Both the position numbers and the translations under genes were made by a program. A stretch of 64,000 nucleotides of DNA from Tribonema minus (Eukaryota > Sar > Xanthophyceae > Tribonematales > Tribonemataceae): contig JAFCMP010000528.1 in the NCBI GenBank assembly GCA_017506865.1, forward strand, positions 186,001 through 250,000, written 5' to 3'. The number at the start of each line of letters is the position of its first letter. Position 1 is the first letter of the stretch. Shown here one piece after another: positions 1-12,300 of this stretch. Under the pieces are notes generated by a model, which was given only the letters and a program-made list of their open reading frames with translations, did no database searches and had not been told where the DNA came from.

Positions 1-218
1 GTCAATGCTTTCGCCACACCGGGGGAGATGGGGGGGTCGCCCAACGCCATCAGCTCAAAGTAGGTGTAGCTTTCAAGCGCTTCCTTGCTGAATACGTCCT
101 TGGCCGCCAGGTGCGCACGCACCTCCTCACGCGCCAACAACTCCTGTTGATCGTTGGTGAGCTGGTCGTCAACTGAAGCAAACAGTGCATCGAGCCGGGC
201 TCGCCTGCTATCACCCAT
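1..218 (-). CDS. Start of a protein-coding gene running off the left edge (unknown product)
   Basis: The minus strand is open from an ATG at 218 to the window edge without a stop, giving the first 72 codons of a protein beginning MGDSRRARLDALFASVDDQL. The segment is acidic and helical in character, with a run of Glu/Arg/Ala and a later GDPPISPG turn. No intron boundary or recognisable domain is visible in the part seen. The composition is that of a normal soluble protein rather than of low-complexity translation. The CDS is partial at its 3' end because the window ends there. I do not recognise the family, and the rest of the gene lies outside the window. Confidence 0.5.
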   Translation of the reverse strand, partial: MGDSRRARLDALFASVDDQLTNDQQELLAREEVRAHLAAKDVFSKEALESYTYFELMALGDPPISPGVAKAL

Positions 219-420
219 GGCCACTCTGTGCGCAAACTAGCTCCACGGAGCGAGAAGCTACACTTGCATTTGCTGCTGCTGCTCCAGAAGGCGACAACAC
301 CCGTGAACCGTGAGCCGTGAACCACGAAACAAGTGATTTGCTCCTGATGCTATGAAGCTCTGCCGTGTTGTTGGTGTGCTTCGTGTGCACTTCTTTTTTT
401 CTACAAAAACAAAAACCTCA

Positions 421-2398
421 AGTATTGTTGGTTCAGCGCGACTTTTCGCGCGGGGCTTAAAAAGTGCCCTTAAAGTGGCACTTAGCACACAGGGTGCGCA
501 CGGGCCACACAGGCGCTGGCGGGCTGGCCCTAGCGGTGATAACGATAGATCATCACCTCAGCTACCGTGGTAGAGGTGGTCGCTGCAGCTAGTGATGTGC
601 GTGTGTAGCATGAGCCCGCACAAGCCGATCCTGCTGATGCATCGTGCACAGCAGCTTTGCACCACGAGACAAGCGCAACAGCAGGGCGCAGTGGTCATGA
701 TATGACGATGGAGTGGACAGTTAAGCATGCGTGGCCAGCATTGAGCCGAGGTTGGCCAAAAGCTGCTGTTTATGGTGCATTACGGCGACGATGTCCTGAG
801 GGCCAGGAGGCAAGGAGAAGCCGCGAACGGAAGGCGCACACGCAGCAATGCTGTAAGGTTGGCTGCGCAAGACAAGGATCACGGCCCACAGCGTTGCGCT
901 GGATGGGCTACTGGCGAAACTGCTGCAGGATGTGGTGCTGTGCGCTCCCTGCGGCTGCACCCCATGCCAAACTGGAGCAACAGGTGTGGCAGCAAGCTTG
1001 CTGACAAGACAGCCTGGATCCCAGTAATCTTAATGCGTCAGAGCTCTAGCAGTACTCCTGCAGATGCTACATAGGCAAGCCAGCAGCCCCACCAGTACTC
1101 AGTCGGTGCGCTCAATAGCTTTCGGCACAGACTTGCAGCTCTGTCTGCTGCGCACTGCTTGATTGCAGACATATTGGGTTCTACCAGGAAAAGCTTGCTG
1201 TTGTATATTCGCGCGCTGTAAACTCTCTCGTGTGGACAACTCGGCCATGCGTTGCAATGACACTGAGCTCGTGGAGAGGCCCCACATGGGGAGCTGTCTA
1301 ATGTTGGAGTACTTCCCCCTCTTCACCCCGATGTCAACGCATTTGTGCTTGTTTTGGCAAGGCTGATTACACTACGTACTCAGGACACTGGCGTCTCACA
1401 GGTGGCAAACGCGCGCATTGAGTACAGACCTTCAGGTTGTGTTATAGTGGATTGACTTCACACACGCTTCCATTGGGTCATCTCAGTTCTGATGGCAATA
1501 CTTTATTTACTAATTAGTATGGCGCCTAGCGTCAATATAAATAAATGATTGCACTTTGACTCCCTGATCACTTTTTTGTTCGTCCTTCCAGGCGTCTCGT
1601 GCCCTGCATTTGTGTGCTCAGTCCATGCCATTTAATGTTGTTGACAATGCACATATGCTTGTAAATCATGCTTCAGTTCAACACAAGTAATTATGCACAA
1701 GTAACCATGCAAAATAAATGCAAAGCACCGCCACAGCAACGCTTGAGGTCGTAGGCGTTGGACAGCGGGGTTCTGCTGTTTGGTAATGGAAACTTGCAAA
1801 GCATATTTCTGTTGGCACAAAACACGTTGCCGGTTACACTGAGGAATTTGAAGGGTTGCAAGAGCTGATAAGGACGTTGCAGCAGAAGAACAACGTCTCA
1901 TTCGCAGGCTTTGAATCAGAGCCTGCGCTTGCAGCAACCTCTACGCGCACTCCGTGGCGTATCAATTGGGAATGAAATGCGTTCCACACAAGCGAAAAAA
2001 GCTGTGTGGAAAACAGCTCTCGCTTGCTCGACCTGACGCCGCCCGGGGCTGCCATCATAGCAAGTCAGGTATCAGCTGCGCCAGCAGTACCACTTGACGC
2101 CATCTCAGTTGCTATGTTTGAGCTGCTTTTTGCGCTTCGCAGCTGGCGTGTTGAACATGGCAGCCTGCAGATAGCCGAAGCGTAGAGGCGCACAACGCCA
2201 CTAACGGCGGTGCTGTGGCCTGGGACACATAGCTAAACTCTTTGGCCATCACTCACGCCGTTTTGATGCCCTCCAGCGGCACGGCGTGGCCTGTTCTCCC
2301 CCCCGCACACTGGGTGCCAAAGTGCCACTTTAAGGGCACTTTTAAGCCCGCGCCGAAAAGTTCGCGCTAATTTTTGATCGAATGAAACCAACAATAGT
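421..2398. repeat. Pair of inverted repeats, possibly the ends of a decayed DNA transposon
   Basis: The segment 421-500 is an imperfect reverse complement of 2301-2398. Shared blocks include AAAGTGCCCTTAAAGTGGCAC (seen as its complement at the right) and the outer GTTGGTT/AACCAACAATA ends. The two copies face each other across about 1.8 kb that contains a damaged coding frame. The arrangement looks like terminal inverted repeats of an old DNA element. No convincing target-site duplication could be fixed outside the repeats, so it may instead be two copies of a dispersed repeat in opposite orientation. Confidence 0.45.
1787..2185 (+). pseudogene. Decayed coding fragment inside the inverted-repeat pair
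   Basis: One frame on the plus strand stays open for 133 codons apart from a single in-frame TGA at about 1970. On both sides of that stop the translation has natural composition: upstream it includes GYTEEFEGLQELIRTLQQ, downstream it includes LDAISVAMFELLFALRSWRV. No ATG begins the frame, which follows directly on a TAA at 1784. The simplest reading is a fragment of a gene, perhaps from the element bounded by the inverted repeats, that has gained a nonsense mutation. An intron removing the stop cannot be excluded. The family is not recognised. Confidence 0.35.
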
Positions 2399-2647
2399 TC
2401 GTGCTGGGTTGTTTTTATTTAAGGTTACGTTGGTAAGGCGCTTTCGGTTGGGGCTTGATCGAGACCAGGGAGACTGGAAAATTTCTCTGGGGTCACCGCC
2501 GTCTGCGGCTGCTGCGTGCCTCGGCACGAGGGAGAAAAGCCGGATATCTCTTAGGTGTTGAAGTAGTAGTGGGCCACGTGACTTTTTTGACAGAGAAAGG
2601 GCAATCTTTTAGCTGTGTGGTGGGTGTGAGGGGAAAAAAAGGAAAAC

Positions 2648-3142
2648 AGGAAGGCCCTCCCTTAATCCTCTGGAGGTAGGGGGCGAGGGACCCAAACCCA
2701 TAGTGTAGGCTAGCAAGGGGTAAGCTGCGCTCAAAGCGGGTCAAAGACCATCACCAGCGGGTCAAAGACCATCGCTCCCAAAGGGGTTTGAACGTGCGTC
2801 AAATGCTGCTTTGCCTTGAACATGTGAGCAATAAACTACGTACACCGCAGGCTTGAGAATGCAGTACGAGACGTGCCGAGCGCCAATACGCTGCGCGCGC
2901 TCAGCGCCGCCTGTGCAGCAACACCTCACGCGCTGGAGAGCCAGCGCCAGAATAAGGCCGAGGCTTCTGGGTGTGTTGTCGCTGGGAGCGGCAACTCGAC
3001 CCCAGCGCGCTGATTGGTGAACGGTTGTAGCGGTACACACGTACGCATATACGCTCGCAAAAATCAGCACGCCCAGATTGGAGAATCGCGCGCGCGCCGA
3101 AATACCTAAGAAGGCTCGCGCCCTGAAGGGGTCCCTCGCCTA
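2648..3142. mobile_element. MITE-like element, copy 1
   Basis: This block of about 495 bases matches 38703-39422 along most of its length, beginning AGGAAGGCCCTCCCTTAATC and ending near GTCCCTCGCCTA. Short inverted motifs lie close to the ends: GCGAGGGACCC near 2690 and GGGTCCCTCGC near 3130. No coding frame is conserved between the copies. The flanks 2591-2647 and 3143-3180 reappear joined, without this block, at 5109-5200. That supports insertion of the block as a unit. Transposase dependence is unknown, and the exact ends and target duplication are blurred by A-rich flanks. Confidence 0.6.
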
Positions 3143-3180
3143 AAAAGGGGGAAGAAAGGAGGGAAAAAGAGGAGATTTCG

Positions 3181-5040
3181 GCTAAAATTCGCTGCCGCCG
3201 CAGCCTTCGTACTCGCCGCACGCGGCCTCAGGCCCAAGATTTGTCAGCGCCTGGTGTATAGATTCATAAAGACATGAGGCACAGCACATGTGGCAGCCGC
3301 TGCAAGGGCACAGCTGCAGAATCGTGCAGAAGCAGCATCAATCTGCCACATTATGGTGCCACATAAGTTCGCAATGGTGGGAGTCCATGGCTATATGCAG
3401 CATTTGCGCACAAAATCTGAGATGTGCATTTACAATGCACACTGCAGATCACCAATACAACAAGAGTGATCAATGTATTTGCAGAATCAGCATCCTGCTC
3501 AATTCTAGGGCATTGGACACTCGGGCAACAATTGAAGTTTGAACCCGCGTGCATGGCCCCTACCAGTAGCACATCCGCGCCATTGCTCAGAGACCAGGTG
3601 TCCACATGGTATGCGGTTATGATAAGCAAACCATGCTATGCAAACTCAGCACTTGCTGCACAATAACAAGTGCACCTTGCAAGCCAACATGCACCCCAAG
3701 TGAAAGCCAAGCAGCGCAGCAGTCAGTGTGCCGCCGCCCCAAACAAACAAACTTGCGCGCCGCGCAGCGCCCACTCACACCACAGGGCATGGTAGGCTGT
3801 GACACACCCAAACGCCGCGAAGTGTATGTGCACCACCGCTGCTGCCAGCTGCCTGCAAGTGATGCGTGCGCGCATTGCATCCACATGTGATGGGCGGCGC
3901 AGCGAGCGTGCGCGCCGCCGCTGATGCGCCGTCGCCGGTTCCACGTTGAACTGGCATGTCACTAATGCGCATTACACCGAGCTGTACTGCATGTGCAGCA
4001 ACGCGTGTGATAACCGCCGTCAGCTGAGCCTGAGAATCCATGAGCCGCAACGTATGACATTCAATTGCCGCCTGCGTTCATGGGCGGCAGCAACGCTGCA
4101 TCAGCAGTGAAGACTATGTCACTCTCGCTGGCTGCCTAAGACGGCAGATTGAGTGCGCACCACCGGCTCCGTGATTAGCCATGCGCGCCGCCGCCGGCTT
4201 CAATGAGCAACAGCACGCGTGCGCGCGGCCAGCTGCATATTCATGCATGTATGTGCGTTGACGCCAGCGCAAACGGCGCAGCACAGGTTTTGCGCGGCCG
4301 CTCAGCTCCATGAGCAGCACAGGTTCACTGTCGCCGGCTACGCGCCAGTACTAACCGGCGACACGCAGGCATGTCACGAGCAAATCTGGCAGCAACGCGA
4401 GCTGTCAAGTGACTGGAACGCAGGCATCATGGCAGGCGCCAGAGAAGCATGCCAACTATATCGTCATTGCGCTTGTCGGCCTGTGAGAATTCAGATGCAG
4501 CAGCTCGCCTGAGCCGTCAGTGCAGGGGCACAACACTGCCAGTCCAGCATCCTCTGACAGCACCTCCTTCGCTGGCTGCGCCTCCAGCAGACCACCTCAC
4601 TGCGCAGCAGCTTCCACGGTGCATCCGCATGCTCATGTGCCATGCCCCCCCTTTTCCATCCTTGCCAGCGCTTGATGTTCTCCCTGGCAGCAAAGCCGCA
4701 GCTTGGCGTCAGCTCCACAAAGCGATGCCGCCGCCCGGCAACATTGAGCTGCTGCGCACACCGTCTTCTGCAAGGCTTGTGCAATTTGAGTTGCGGCAAA
4801 AACCTGAAGCATTGCCAACATCTGCTGCCTGTAAGAGGCGCCAGCAAAAGAACTACTCGCTGCGCAACTGCAGTTGACGTTCTTGAAGTGGCATATCCGC
4901 CGCCAGGGCTGCCATGCGATGCAACAAGGAACGTCAGCAATTGATCGGCCCCGTTTCAATCATCGACGTAAAGGATGAAGCCTCCTCCTGCTCTGCTAGC
5001 CCGTGAACGCGGGGCTCACTTAAAACTGCAAGTCGGCACC
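3181..5040. other. Stretch without a supportable gene
   Basis: No frame in this interval shows splice-compatible exons or recognisable motifs. The part from 3700 to 4950 is rich in CGCC/GCAGC words, so several frames stay open by composition on both strands and contradict each other. No tRNA, rRNA or promoter signal could be recognised. Confidence 0.4.
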
Positions 5041-5049
5041 AACTTCAAT

Positions 5050-5119
5050 CCAAATTTTGCTCACAATTCGTGTCCCATCATCTTTTTGCCCCACGCGGCT
5101 GACTGCCTCAGAGAAAGGG
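5050..5119 (+). repeat. Direct repeat, left copy (flanks the 5.6-7.3 kb gene)
   Basis: CAAATTTTGCTC, TTCGTGTCCCATCA, CTTTTTGCCCCACGCGGCTGA and the following GAGAAAGG recur in the same orientation at 7380-7461. The two copies bracket a single minus-strand gene, as long terminal or target-derived repeats would, but the repeats are short and diverged. Confidence 0.55.
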
Positions 5120-5200
5120 GCAAATTTTTAGCTGTGTGGGTTTGAGGGGAAAAAAAGAGAAAAAAAGGGGGAAGAAAAAGGAGAAAAAGAGGAAATTTCG
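5109..5200. repeat. Empty-site relative of the copy 1 MITE locus
   Basis: This segment aligns with 2591-2647 joined directly to 3143-3180. It shares CAGAGAAAGGG, TTTTTAGCTGTGTGG, TGAGGGGAAAAAAAG and then GGGGGAAGAAA with AAAAAGAGGA and ATTTCG. It lacks the 495-base block found between those halves at 2648-3142. It therefore represents the same dispersed repeat before, or without, the insertion. Confidence 0.6.
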
Positions 5201-5620
5201 CTCCAACGCCGCCGCCACTTCACAGCCGACATTTCATGCAGAAGCATCCCAGACAAGCACAGTATAGAGCCCCAATCAAGCACCAAACGTCATTTACGAC
5301 GAAATGACATTGTCGGGGAAAAACTCATCATTGGCTGCAGCAAACATGCTTGGCAAAGCAGCAGAATTCACTCATCACATGATGTTGCCTGTGGATGACG
5401 TCTGCAGTCAGTCTGCTTTATATGGCACATTGTGACTTTGAAAATTTGTGCACTGCAGTATATACAGCTTCTGAATTTGTTGATGTCATGCAGTGTCATG
5501 CAGTGCACTACTTAGTGCACAAATTCGTCATTTCATCATGCAATTGATGATGCTGCCAGCACCAGCACACATACACTAAGACAAATGGTCACAATGTTGA
5601 GAACCTCAAATTCATCATAA

Positions 5621-7331
5621 TCATCTTGACAAAATTTGCATAGTGACACGAGCACCACCACCACTACCACCGGCAGCAGCGGCAGCAGCAGCAGCGGCAG
5701 CAGCAGCAGCAGCAGCGGCAGCAGCAGCAGCAGCAGCTGCAGTCACTGCGGCAGCAGCTGCAGGAGCAGCTCCATCTGCTGGCTTGAGCCGCTTGGCTGC
5801 TCGCTGTGCTGCCTTCCGTACGCGCTCTTTTTCGCGGCGCGCCGACAACTGTTCTGCCGAAACTGGTAGCTCCCGCTTGCGCACAGTACACCGCTGCTGC
5901 GCCTCCCGCCACACTTGCTTGCGCCGCGCATCGCGCTGACTATCAACGCAAGCAGCACTGGCAGCAGGCAGCGATGGCTGGAGAAGTGGTTGCAGCTGCA
6001 CTGGTGCCGTGCTGCGGCATGTAATGAATGTCCCAGGCAGCCGCTGCATGTTGCCCTCTTGTGACAGACGCTCCGTGCGGGGCAGTGACATTGTGTTGAT
6101 GTAGCCCGCCATGGGTGGCAGCAGTGCAAGGGGCTCGTCGCGTAATCTGCGTTGCAGATGTTGGTATTGCGTCTGCAGCACTTGCCATGCTGCTGCATCG
6201 CGCACCACGCTCCGCGAGAAGTTGGCAGCAGATGTTTCTGGCATCAAAATGCCAGCTGACATGGCATGAGAAGCCAGCACTGGAGGTTGATGGAAGAACA
6301 CTTCTGGACCATGGCCGCCGCTGAGAACTCGTTGCACCTCACGACCAGAACGTGGCGCGCCGAGATGTGGTAAGCCCAGCTGCTGAGTAACCCACTGCAC
6401 AGCAGACGACATGTCGCCTGGCACTGTACTAGCGCCTGCTGGTGCGTCTACTGCAGCGGCATCGCCAGCCACTGTGATAGGGCTGGCACACTCGCGCTGC
6501 TGCTGCTGCTGCCGCTGCTGCTGCTGCTGGCACAACTGCTGGATCAACAGCACCTGCTGCTGTTGCTGGTGCCGCAGCATTGTTGAAAGAGATAGCTGCA
6601 GCGGTTGACTGTCGAGGCCTGCAACAACAACAGATGTGTGGCATTCAGCTGACAAGTGGAAACATTGCTTAAAGCCAGAACGGAACAAGCATAGCAATTG
6701 GTGAACACCGCCGCCAGCAGTAGCACGCGTGTACACTGCCTATGTACAGATACTTGAAGACAGCACAAAAGCAGCCAACTTTCACCTACCTGCCAGCTGG
6801 CGGGAGCTGAGGATAAGCCAGCCTGCCTTGAACAACAGCGGAGGCGCGGGCAGTTTCCAAAGCAGCAGCCTCCGACACCTTAGGCGGTGCCCGCGCCTCC
6901 TCCGGGAGCACTCCGCTCTGCAGCAACTTCAGCTCCGCATCCAGCGCGTTCACTTTCGGCGCTTTTTCCCGGGGATACCGTCCTCGCCGTTTGTTTTCCT
7001 CCTTGGCTTCCTGTAACTGCGCTTCCGTCAGCTTGATGCGACGCTGCAGCTCCTGCTGCCGTCTGGCAGCGTCCAACATCAGTTGCTGTGCAGAAGGTGG
7101 CTGCCGTGAAACTGTTGCATTGCAAGGTTGGTCTGCTGCCTCAGAAGCCGCACCTGCGCCAGCCGGGGCGCCCACATCATCCTCATCAGCAGCGTGACCT
7201 ACCGATGTGGCGATCACAGCGCTGCAACCGCCCTGACTAGCGCCAACAGTGGCGCCATGCGATACGTCAGGAAGCTGCAGCAGTTGCTCATCGGTTATGC
7301 CTCCATCTATGTCGTCGTCGCTGCAAAGCAT
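5621..7331 (-). CDS. Gln- and Ala-rich protein with a basic helical segment (unknown function)
   Basis: Two exons give 509 residues: 6790-7331 and 5621-6608, joined in phase 2 across a 181-base intron with GTAGGT donor and GACAG acceptor. The ATG at 7331 begins an acidic N-terminus. Residues near 95-150 form a charged helix (RRQQELQRRIKLTEAQLQEA) that could be a coiled coil. The second exon has poly-Gln tracts, a middle region without motifs, a basic helical stretch (QLSARREKERVRKAAQRAAK) and then a poly-Ala run encoded by a GCA/GCG tract at 5670-5755. The basic segment suggests nuclear or nucleic-acid contact, but no bZIP heptad or named domain is evident. The gene lies between two direct repeats and may belong to a mobile unit. 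An acceptor 15 bases upstream is stronger in sequence but gives the wrong frame. Confidence 0.6.
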
Positions 7332-7379
7332 GCCTCTCGGGCGCGTGTGTGAACTGCAACAACTGCCTCAAACTGCAAC

Positions 7380-7461
7380 CCAAATTTTGCTCCAATTTCG
7401 TGTCCCATCATATGTCCCATCATCTTTTTGCCCCACGCGGCTGAAACACTGCCTGAGAAAG
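7380..7461 (+). repeat. Direct repeat, right copy
   Basis: Matches 5050-5119 in the same orientation. It differs by a small internal duplication of TCCCATCAT. It lies about 50 bases upstream of the ATG of the minus-strand gene at 7331, so it could contain that gene's promoter region. Confidence 0.55.
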
Positions 7462-9302
7462 GCCAAAGTACAAAATTTACTGGGTTAACACGTGTCACAC
7501 ACGTACAGTAGAGCTGGAAGCAGCACGTAAGCCGGGCTAAGCGAGGCTGGTGGCAAGAGTCTAGACCCAACTACGGAAGTGCATCTCTTCAAAGGCAGCA
7601 TTTGCGATGTCTGCAGCTGCACCTGCACTAAAGATAGGAAATTGCGTATATACCTTGTGTACCTTGTGACCCCATACAGAGGCACTAACAGCCGCGCTAT
7701 CCTGACGCCTGTTGGCGCCGAGGATGAGCAGACGGAGTTGTGCCTGGATGGCGCTTGGGGAGCAGCGCCAGCAGTAGTGTCCGCTCGTGATTGGGTGAGT
7801 TCACCCGAGGTAGCCGCCGCTGAACCTTGAGACTCTGGGCTGAACCGAACGGAACAGCACAGGAAAGTAGCAGTATAGGGGTCGCATTGCCATTTTACAC
7901 GATGTTGCAGCTGGTGCTGAGCTGTGCTTTGCTCGGCTGGCTGCAGTGTCAAGAATGTATTGGCTGCAGTGTCCAAGAATGCACACTTTGTGTCTCTGGG
8001 TGAAGACACCCCAATGCGGTGGCACTGCCAGAGAGCTATGAAGGCAACAGGCTTCAAGCGCAGAACTGCACCTGCTACAGCACCCTTCGCCCCAGTAGCT
8101 AAAGCTACATACTTCGGTTCATGTGTGTGTGCATACCTCTGTTTGCCAGCGCCTCGGGGTGCTGGCATCTGCTTTCTGGCAGTGTAACCCTAATCCTCAT
8201 CCCTACTTCTCATGTCACCGGCCAATGAGTGCATGTCTCAACCTGCTTACCTGTGCCGATTCAGGGAGATCAAGTGAATCTCCATTTTCATGTGTGCAAT
8301 GTATGCGTGCACACCTCTCAGCAAGACCTAGGCACAACAATGTCTGTACAGATGTTCATACACAGCCAGCTGCGATAATGGGCACCACAAATTGCAGTGG
8401 TGCCTCAATTGGCAAGCGCTGTGGCGCTGGCCTGCCCATTCGAAATGCATAGGACGATGCTATGCTCATAGTCTCTGCATTCTGACAACGGAGCAGTTCT
8501 CTTCTTGCACCGCTCACTGGCGCGGTTATGCAAGGCAAACTGCTTTGATGCACAAATCCAACACAACATGAGCACATTTTGCATGCATAGCAAACAAACG
8601 CTCCGCACTGTCCTGTAAAGCTGCTCGCATCTGGAACCGAAGCCCTTGTGATTTATGTACAGCAGACGACAAAGGGACGTGTGCCATGCGTCGTAGTGAT
8701 AGTATTGGCTGATGTATATTGATGTGATCTTGCACGTCTCCACTATGTTTGACCATGTAAACCTGCAAACATCAGCGCAAAGTACACAGGCGCAATGCTT
8801 TCATATGTCGAGTTCATCGAGTTCATTCAGAGGCCTTCAAAACATGAAAACATAAAACATACGTGGCCATCAAAAGCAAACTCTACATGTGGCTGCCATA
8901 CAGCACTGGCACAGGTGACGTTGACGTGTACATCAGCTAGCGTTAGACGAGTGAATGAATCACACCATCTGTGTGTACACAAGTCAGACACCAGCCAAAC
9001 ATGGGCTGATGATCAAGTTACAACAAGTCTGCATTGGCGTGTCACTGCACTGTTTCATTTGGGAGACGCCATGATTGCGACAACACGTGCTGGCAATTGT
9101 AGCTCGTCAGCGATGAATCCCTGAAAGTGTGGTTGGCCAAAAGTATCTAGACAGCAGTTCCATACAAGCCAACGCATTGCCTTGCATCTGCCCAGACATA
9201 ACATCGACAACGTAGCTTCTGAAATCACTGGTGCTGCCACCGCTTCACAACCGCAATCGCAGCAATGGCATCAAGAACATGTACTTGAATGGGAACCTAC
9301 CC
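7462..9302. other. Intergenic stretch without a confident gene
   Basis: A short plus-strand stretch around 7680-7797 reads as exon-like sequence ending at a good donor (TGG|GTGAGT), but I could not connect it to further exons. A long minus-strand open frame over the same bases has no motif. The segment up to 9302 also contains the 3' flank of the transporter gene. No RNA gene was recognised. Confidence 0.3.
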
Positions 9303-12300
9303 TCATGGTGGCGGAGCATCTTTTGCAGGCTCTTTCTTGGCAAGCCACCACCTTTTCCCTTTTTGTTGCTTTGTTTCCCTGGCGACTCGATCTTCATCTT
9401 CTTCAATCCATTTCAAGAATGGCAGAGGCAGCAGGCTGCTCAGGTTGCACAGCAGCACTGCGCGGCACCAACGAGCAAATACTTTTCAACACGAGTTTTG
9501 TGTCGCAGCTGCAAGTACGTCATTGATGGCACATTGTTTCTGGTGTTTGAGTTGAGATGCACGCTGATTTTTGAAACCAAATATATGAAAACGAATCAAA
9601 AGATCATAGAGCTCTATATATTTGCTGCAGTGAATATTAATGAGCAGGCCACCATTAGTGTTGTGGGGCAACGTGCTGCTCAAAAACTTCATGAAATTAT
9701 GTGATGAGCATTATTGTTAGAATTGTACATAAAGCTCGACATCTGGACCTATAAAACAGCTGTAATCAACGTGATAGCCCCAGGTACGCCATCTTGTGCG
9801 TGCTTGGCAGCTGATTACGAGCTGCCTTTAGCCAGTGTACATCACCGCATGAGCAACAGCTGAAGCAAACTAGTAGCTGCGCCCAAACAGGCAGGCATTG
9901 ACGCCCTCCAGCTATAAAGCACGGGCAACACTTTTGACGTGAGCATCTCAATACCCAGCGCTTTGCTGAAATGACCCCATGAACTTGTATCTATTGCAAA
10001 CCACCTGCATCACCATTTCCGCTACCACATGGATGAAAAGAACAGAATTCCATACAGTGAACAATTGCATAGGTCTTACTTCCCCACAACGCTTTGCATT
10101 GGCTGAACATATTCGCTTGCTTTTGAAATACTTGTAACCAGTTGCAACAAAAAGATGAAGCACGACTCATAAATGACCCCACCGCCACTTACCAAGCTTC
10201 CCCAGATTAGTGAAGTCTGTTTCTGTAACACCAATGCTCTTGGTCAAAGCCGCGCCTAGCTCGGAACCCACTATGCCGCCACCGTTGAAAATGGACATGA
10301 GGAGAGCAAAGAGGGTGCCCTCAACCCCAGGTGGACACAGACGTGCTGCCAACACCAGCGTTGGCATGAAGGCAATCTGGCCCAGAACGGTGAGGATAAC
10401 GTCGTCACCAAATGTGAAGACTTCATCAGGTATCCCGAGCTGAAGGCAGACAGGAGCACGATGGAGGTACAAGCAGGTCGGTTGAGAGGATGTCAGTCAG
10501 GATGAGACACATGTGTGAGTGTACAAATTTGTGTGCTGGCGACCGTGTAGAATACTCTTCAGGTGTTTTGACAAGCGCGATTGGAAGGTGAAAGATGGAT
10601 GTGACCATGCAGAGATAAGTGGTAGCTGACATTTGCAGCAACCCATTATTTATGCAAGAGCTCGTGGGACAGTCTGTCAACAAAGCTAGCATACATGTAC
10701 CTGAGCACATACCTCACATCTTGCGTAAGTATGCTGAAGGCGCTACAAGCCCCATACCTCACACTTTGATAGGTTCGTGACCTTGATGGAGTACAGCCTG
10801 GCAGCAAACTTGCCGCTGAACAGCAAGGTGAGTGAAGGTCCGACAGAGTCACCCAGACCTTTAGTAAGCTGCATTTACCATCTCAAGTGACCTGTCGGCA
10901 TCCAGCATCTCAAGTGACCGTTACCTGTCTGTTGACGTGGTAGATGAGCAGCAGCTGTGTAAATCCCAGAGGCACTGACACGATGCTTGTCCAGAACATG
11001 ATGGTGCTGATCCGGACTTCCTTCAAGTATGTCTGGAAAATCTGCAGGAGCATATAGCAACACCAGCAGCAGACAATGGACAAACATGAGTTGAACATGC
11101 TGGGGGTCTAGTCACCAGTTTCATTGAGACTAGGATTGCGCACGTGTACTTAGGGGACGAAGGCGCTGATTGAACAATTAATGTTCACCAATTTCAAAGG
11201 CATCAATCATACTTCTGAACCGCAATGCACCTTACCAAGGATGCGCTCATGCACGCTCGATTCATGCACTTTTATGTATACACAAGCACATAATCAGGAT
11301 TTCATGCATCTCATGTTGTTGACACTCACCCAGACCCCCAGCAGACTGGCGATGCTCGACCCCAGCCGAACCCGCCCCAAAAACTCTGGCCCAACCTTGA
11401 TGTCATTGGTGAGAAAGTAGAAGAAGGCGGAGTCGGAGGTAGGAGTGGCCTGCCACAGGAAGATGAATAACGCTGGCAGCCAAACGGATTTCTGTGTTAT
11501 GGCACGCCACAGCGACACCACTTGGCCTGACACCTGCAAGCACACGAAAGAGGGAGACCTCAATGTAAGGCATCTAACATGTGTGGCAAAGATGGACAGG
11601 ACTACAGGGAGTCAGGAACCACCTAAGCGGATGTAGTCATGTCCGCTGTGGGCATGCTTGTTCTATTGCATGCAAGGCCACAAGGCGGTCAGGCTGCTTG
11701 CAGATGATGCACCCAGATCTGCACTGACCGCAAACCAATTGTCTTCGAGGTGCAGGAATAGGTGCGCGGTAGTCAATGAATCAGAACAGACTGGTGACAT
11801 GCACCTTTCCATACTGATGAGAGCATGTAGTTGATAATCAGCGGCATGAAACTATGTTACTCATGCCCCTGAAGATTCAGACCAAGCACCTGACACGAGT
11901 TTGCATGCGGCAAAAAAGGTCTGTCAAGGGGGTTCAAGCCCTTTCTGAATGAAACAGCTTGCTCACCTGATCTTGCACACTAGCCTCCACTTGTGGTCTT
12001 GGCTTCTCGTCCACCAGCAGGGCCGCAAAACTCACCAGGAGTGGCAGCGCTGCCGTAATTAGAAATACATCACGCGTGCCCATACGCTCCAGCAATGCAC
12101 CTGTCATTACAGCAGTGTCAGCGGGCAATTGTAAGGTTGGCCACATCGCCTAAGCTTACTGTATGTAAGCAACAAACAGATGCGCCGTTGATGCGTGACC
12201 ATATGGGCTATACGCTGATGTCAGCACAACCACCACCTTCAAGAAACATCTCACCTGACAGCAACAGCTAGCACTTGCAATGCCACTGCATAATATAACC

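Noticed and set aside
4449-4940. Overlapping open frames on both strands
   Set aside because: All frames are open because of GCAGC-rich composition. None resembles a protein family and they contradict each other.
7485-8168. Long minus-strand open frame of 227 codons
   Set aside because: It has a mixed composition, no motif and no splice context, and a plus-strand exon-like piece overlaps it. Not strong enough for a gene call.
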